Of a DNA stretch of 17,031 nucleotides, positions 14,771 through 17,031 are shown piece by piece. Within the stretch, counting starts at the first letter, position 1, and every line of letters starts with the position of its first letter. Source of the DNA: Cellvibrionales bacterium UBA5860. GTDB lineage: Bacteria > Pseudomonadota > Gammaproteobacteria > Pseudomonadales > Porticoccaceae. The DNA lies in assembly GCA_002431545.1 (NCBI GenBank), contig DJFY01000029.1:99856-116886 (forward strand). Reading direction: 5' to 3'. Both the position numbers and the translations under genes were made by a program. Below the pieces are notes generated by a model. That model saw nothing but the letters and a program-made list of their open reading frames with translations, was not told where the DNA came from and did no database searches.

Positions 14771-15742
14771 CTACACCACACCAGCTTTCAGAATATCGTG
14801 CATGCGCAGCACGCCCACCGGATGGTTGGCGCCATCCTCGACGATTACTGCGGTGATCTTGCTGTCTTCCATAATTTTTACTGCTTCCGCGGCAAGCATG
14901 TCCGGGAACACGGTTTTACAGCCCCGGGTCATGACTTCGCCAGTGCTGGCCCGGTTGATGTCGATTTGCGCGTCGACAGTTCGTCGCAGGTCGCCGTCGG
15001 TGAATACGCCGACAATTTCATTGGCGTCATTGACGACGGTGGTGATACCAAAACCCTTGGCGGTCATTTCCAGTAGAGCATCTTTCAGTGATGTTGTCTC
15101 TTGCACCCAGGGCAACTCTTCGCCGCTGTGCATGATGTCGCCAACGCGTAGAAGTAATTTCCGTCCCAGCGTGCCGCTGGGATGAGAGAAGGCAAAATCC
15201 TCCGCAGTAAAGCCGCGTGCCTCCAGTAGTGCGATGGCCAGCGCGTCGCCCATTACCAGCGTTACCGTGGTGCTCGTGGTCGGCGCCAGATCCAGAGGGC
15301 AGGCCTCCTGGGTGACGCCAATATTGAGGCTTACATCCGCGGCCAGCGCCAGCGGCGACTTGGTTTCGCCGGTCATGGCGATCAGCGGGATCTGCAGACG
15401 TTTGATCAGGGGCAATAGTGTAAGAATCTCGGCTGTCGCGCCGGAGTTGGAAATGGCGACCACCACGTCCTGCTTGGTGATCATGCCCAGATCGCCGTGG
15501 CTGGCTTCTCCGGGATGCACAAAAAACGCCGGTGAGCCGGTGCTCGCCAGGGTAGAAGCGATTTTATTACCGATATGCCCCGATTTTCCCATGCCAGTAA
15601 TGATCGTGCGCCCCTGGCAGTTGAGAATGAGCCGGCACGCCCGATCGAAGTTGTCGTCGATACGCTCCGTCAGACCGGCGATAGCCTCGGCTTCCATGGT
15701 TACCGTACGTCGGGCGGGTGTTACAAAGTCTGTTTCGGTCAT
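14771..15742 (-). CDS. kdsD: D-arabinose 5-phosphate isomerase KdsD
   Basis: KdsD converts ribulose 5-phosphate to arabinose 5-phosphate, the first committed step to Kdo. The 323-residue protein has an SIS domain about 40-175 (GMGKSGHIGNKIASTLASTG, then HGDLGMI and ISNSGATAE), the conserved SHPSGTLGRKL with the catalytic-region His about 186, and a CBS pair about 205-323. The length matches E. coli KdsD (328). ATG 15742 is the only reasonable start; the nearest purine-rich stretch (AAGGGG) is about 17 bases upstream, so the ribosome site is unusual. It is the first gene after a strong predicted promoter and probably heads the kdsDC-lptCAB unit. Confidence 0.96.
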   Translation of the reverse strand: MTETDFVTPARRTVTMEAEAIAGLTERIDDNFDRACRLILNCQGRTIITGMGKSGHIGNKIASTLASTGSPAFFVHPGEASHGDLGMITKQDVVVAISNSGATAEILTLLPLIKRLQIPLIAMTGETKSPLALAADVSLNIGVTQEACPLDLAPTTSTTVTLVMGDALAIALLEARGFTAEDFAFSHPSGTLGRKLLLRVGDIMHSGEELPWVQETTSLKDALLEMTAKGFGITTVVNDANEIVGVFTDGDLRRTVDAQIDINRASTGEVMTRGCKTVFPDMLAAEAVKIMEDSKITAVIVEDGANHPVGVLRMHDILKAGVV

Positions 15743-15780
15743 TGGCGTAAGTGGACAGGCCCCTTATTTTGGGTTGCAAA

Positions 15781-15809
15781 ATTATAACGGTGGCGCGGCC
15801 CCAGGTCAG
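15781..15809 (-). promoter_or_regulatory. near-consensus sigma-70 promoter for kdsD
   Basis: On the minus strand CTGACC (-35, 4 of 6) and a perfect TATAAT (-10) are 17 bases apart, about 40 bases ahead of the kdsD start. The -35 box covers the yrbG stop codon at 15806-15808. This predicts that the Kdo/Lpt genes can be expressed independently of yrbG. Confidence 0.6.
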
Positions 15810-16783
15810 CCGCTGGGCACTAGCATTACCATATAAGCACTATAAATTATCAACAAGACCGCGCCGAGTCGCCGCGATAAATACGCGGTGGGTTTTTTGC
15901 TGCGCCAAAGCGCTAGGGCAACGCTGGCAAACAGAAATATCGTTATCAGGCTGACGGCTGTGTAATCCCGATAGAAGACCGCGGTATCGAGATCGAGCGG
16001 TGCGATCACACCGGCAGTTGGCATGACGACGAGCAGATTAAAGACGTTGGAGCCGAAAACATTGCCGACGGCGATGTCGTGGTGGCCTTTTAATGCGCTC
16101 ATTACTGAAGCTGCCAGTTCGGGCAGGCTGGTGCCTATGGCGACAATAGTCAGACCGATGACGAGTTCGCTCATGCCCAGCTGCAGCGCCGTGACCTGTG
16201 CGCCCCAGACCAGCAATTTCGAGGCGATAAGCATCGCGCCCAGGCCGATAAAAAACCAGGTTAGGGCGGTCGCCATGGACGTTGGCTGGATATCTTCCGC
16301 CAGTGCCAGATCTTCCGGGTCGGGATGCTGTTTTTTGTATTTTATGGTCACCCATAAAAGTAGCGGTGTGACGGCGAGTAATAGCGCACTTTCACCACGG
16401 CCTAGAAATGCGTTGTACAAGCATAGTCCGGCCAGCCCGGTTACCAGCAGTAATGCGGGTCCTTCCTGGAAGACAAGATGCCGTTGTGCGGGTAAAGGTG
16501 CGATGAGTGCGGTTACGCCCAGCACCAGCCCGATATTGGCGATGTTTGATCCCAGGGCGTTCCCGACCGCCAGATCGCTGGAGCCTTGCAATGCAGCGTT
16601 CGCGGCGACGATCACCTCAGGTGCTGAAGTGCCAAACGACACCACGGTCAAACCGATAACGATAGGTGAAACGCCGAGTGTTTTGGCGCCGGTTGCTGCG
16701 GCGCTGATGAAGTGGTGTGCCCCCCACACCAGACCCGCTAAGCCGATAATCATCGCGAGCGCGGCGGGCAGTAATTGATCCAT
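15806..16783 (-). CDS. yrbG: YrbG-type sodium/calcium exchanger family protein
   Basis: An inner-membrane cation/Ca2+ exchanger-family protein of 325 residues, the same length as E. coli YrbG. Two inverted halves carry the ion-binding alpha repeats. The first has GTSAPEVIVAANAAL and later GNALGSNIANIGLVLG. The second has GTSLPELAASVMSAL and GNVFGSNVFNLLVV. The acidic residues after GTS (GTS-x-PE) are the predicted ion ligands. About ten TM helices are expected. I start it at ATG 16783; the frame is open 42 codons further, but that part is Arg-rich and lacks a membrane character. It leads the minus-strand cluster, as yrbG does next to kdsD in E. coli. The ions actually moved are not established by sequence. 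Confidence 0.93.
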   Translation of the reverse strand: MDQLLPAALAMIIGLAGLVWGAHHFISAAATGAKTLGVSPIVIGLTVVSFGTSAPEVIVAANAALQGSSDLAVGNALGSNIANIGLVLGVTALIAPLPAQRHLVFQEGPALLLVTGLAGLCLYNAFLGRGESALLLAVTPLLLWVTIKYKKQHPDPEDLALAEDIQPTSMATALTWFFIGLGAMLIASKLLVWGAQVTALQLGMSELVIGLTIVAIGTSLPELAASVMSALKGHHDIAVGNVFGSNVFNLLVVMPTAGVIAPLDLDTAVFYRDYTAVSLITIFLFASVALALWRSKKPTAYLSRRLGAVLLIIYSAYMVMLVPSG

Positions 16784-16919
16784 CAACGGATTTGAACCTT
16801 GAATTTCGTGATCCGCGTTTCCGCGCAGATCCGGTAAACGGCAGCCGACAACGACTCGCTTAGTGGCGACTTTAACTCGCGCGCCGCTGGCTCGCGGCAT
16901 CGCAATCAAAGGGGGGCAA

Positions 16920-16928
16920 TGGTATAGT
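16920..16928 (+). promoter_or_regulatory. possible extended -10 promoter element, divergent from yrbG
   Basis: TGGTATAGT fits an extended -10 box (TGn plus TATAGT, 5 of 6). The -35 region 17 bases upstream (TCGCAA) is poor. It points rightwards, to whatever gene diverges from yrbG. It overlaps the GTG of the open frame listed next, so the two cannot both be right as drawn. Confidence 0.3.
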
Positions 16929-17031
16929 GCGCAGCCGAAAAAGTCAGCAATCCGTTGATTTTCCTTCCAAGTGGCAGCGTGCGATTGCAGAACTTGCGGG
17001 TCGTATTTCTACCGCACCTCGCGCGCCGGGA
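16927..17031 (+). CDS. possible 5' end of an unrecognised gene running off the window
   Basis: From GTG 16927 a frame stays open for 35 codons to the window end, with a run of six G about 10 bases upstream that could act as a ribosome site. The peptide starts basic (RSRKSQQ) and then looks helical (WQRAIAELAGRI). I do not recognise it. In E. coli the gene diverging from yrbG is mlaF, but this peptide shows no MlaF-like start or Walker A. Another frame starting at TTG near 16954 is also open, so the choice is uncertain. The 143 bases between yrbG and this frame hold no other gene I can support. Confidence 0.25.
   Translation, partial: MRSRKSQQSVDFPSKWQRAIAELAGRISTAPRAPG

Noticed and set aside
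16784..16909. 42-codon N-terminal extension of YrbG
   Set aside because: It is basic and non-hydrophobic; without it the length equals that of E. coli YrbG (325).
1..17031. CRISPR arrays, insertion sequences, tRNA or rRNA genes
   Set aside because: Reading both strands I saw no spaced direct repeats, transposase-like proteins or RNA gene signatures.

Overview
The window looks like chromosomal DNA of a gammaproteobacterium. The evidence is gene order as well as gene content. On the minus strand, yrbG-kdsD-kdsC-lptC-lptA-lptB-rpoN-hpf-ptsN-rapZ-ptsO(npr) is the classical LPS-export / sigma-54 / nitrogen-PTS block of Enterobacteria and Pseudomonadales. It is followed by mgtE and darP (yjgA), an arrangement I associate with marine Pseudomonadales/Cellvibrionales-type genomes. 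The genus cannot be named from sequence alone. I see no mobile elements, CRISPR arrays, tRNA or rRNA genes. Base composition and codon use look uniform, with no sign of recent transfer.

Left third (about 105-6451, plus strand): a compact six-gene unit that I do not recognise as a named system. It encodes an ExbB/TolQ/MotA-type proton channel subunit, two consecutive ExbD/TolR-type subunits, a membrane-anchored von Willebrand A (vWA) protein, a large secreted helical-repeat (TPR-like) protein, and a Tat-exported DUF1329 protein. Three details make it notable. The vWA protein begins with a TonB/TolA-like transmembrane anchor carrying the S-x3-H motif, followed by a Pro/acidic/Gly-rich linker, so a vWA domain stands where TonB has its C-terminal domain. 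The first ExbD keeps the proton-carrying Asp, while the second has Asn at the same place. The genes overlap or nearly touch, with a 14-bp overlap between the first two and a GTGA overlap between vWA and TPR. Together they look like a proton-motive-force-driven Ton/Tol-like machine whose output module is a metal-dependent adhesion domain and whose partners are periplasmic.

Right two thirds (6473-16783, minus strand): reading in the direction of transcription, YrbG (Na+/Ca2+ exchanger family), KdsD and KdsC (Kdo synthesis), LptC, LptA and LptB (LPS transport), RpoN (sigma-54), HPF (ribosome hibernation), PtsN, RapZ and NPr (nitrogen PTS and its RNA adaptor), MgtE (Mg2+ channel) and DarP (50S assembly). 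KdsD/KdsC make the Kdo precursor that LPS needs, and LptABC move finished LPS off the inner membrane. A near-consensus sigma-70 promoter lies over the yrbG stop codon, ahead of kdsD. Weaker candidates precede rpoN, mgtE and darP.

The two blocks converge at about 6452-6472. The right edge (16784-17031) holds the divergent upstream region of yrbG, a possible plus-strand extended -10 element and a short open frame running off the window. In E. coli the mla operon diverges from yrbG here, but I could not recognise MlaF in the bases available.
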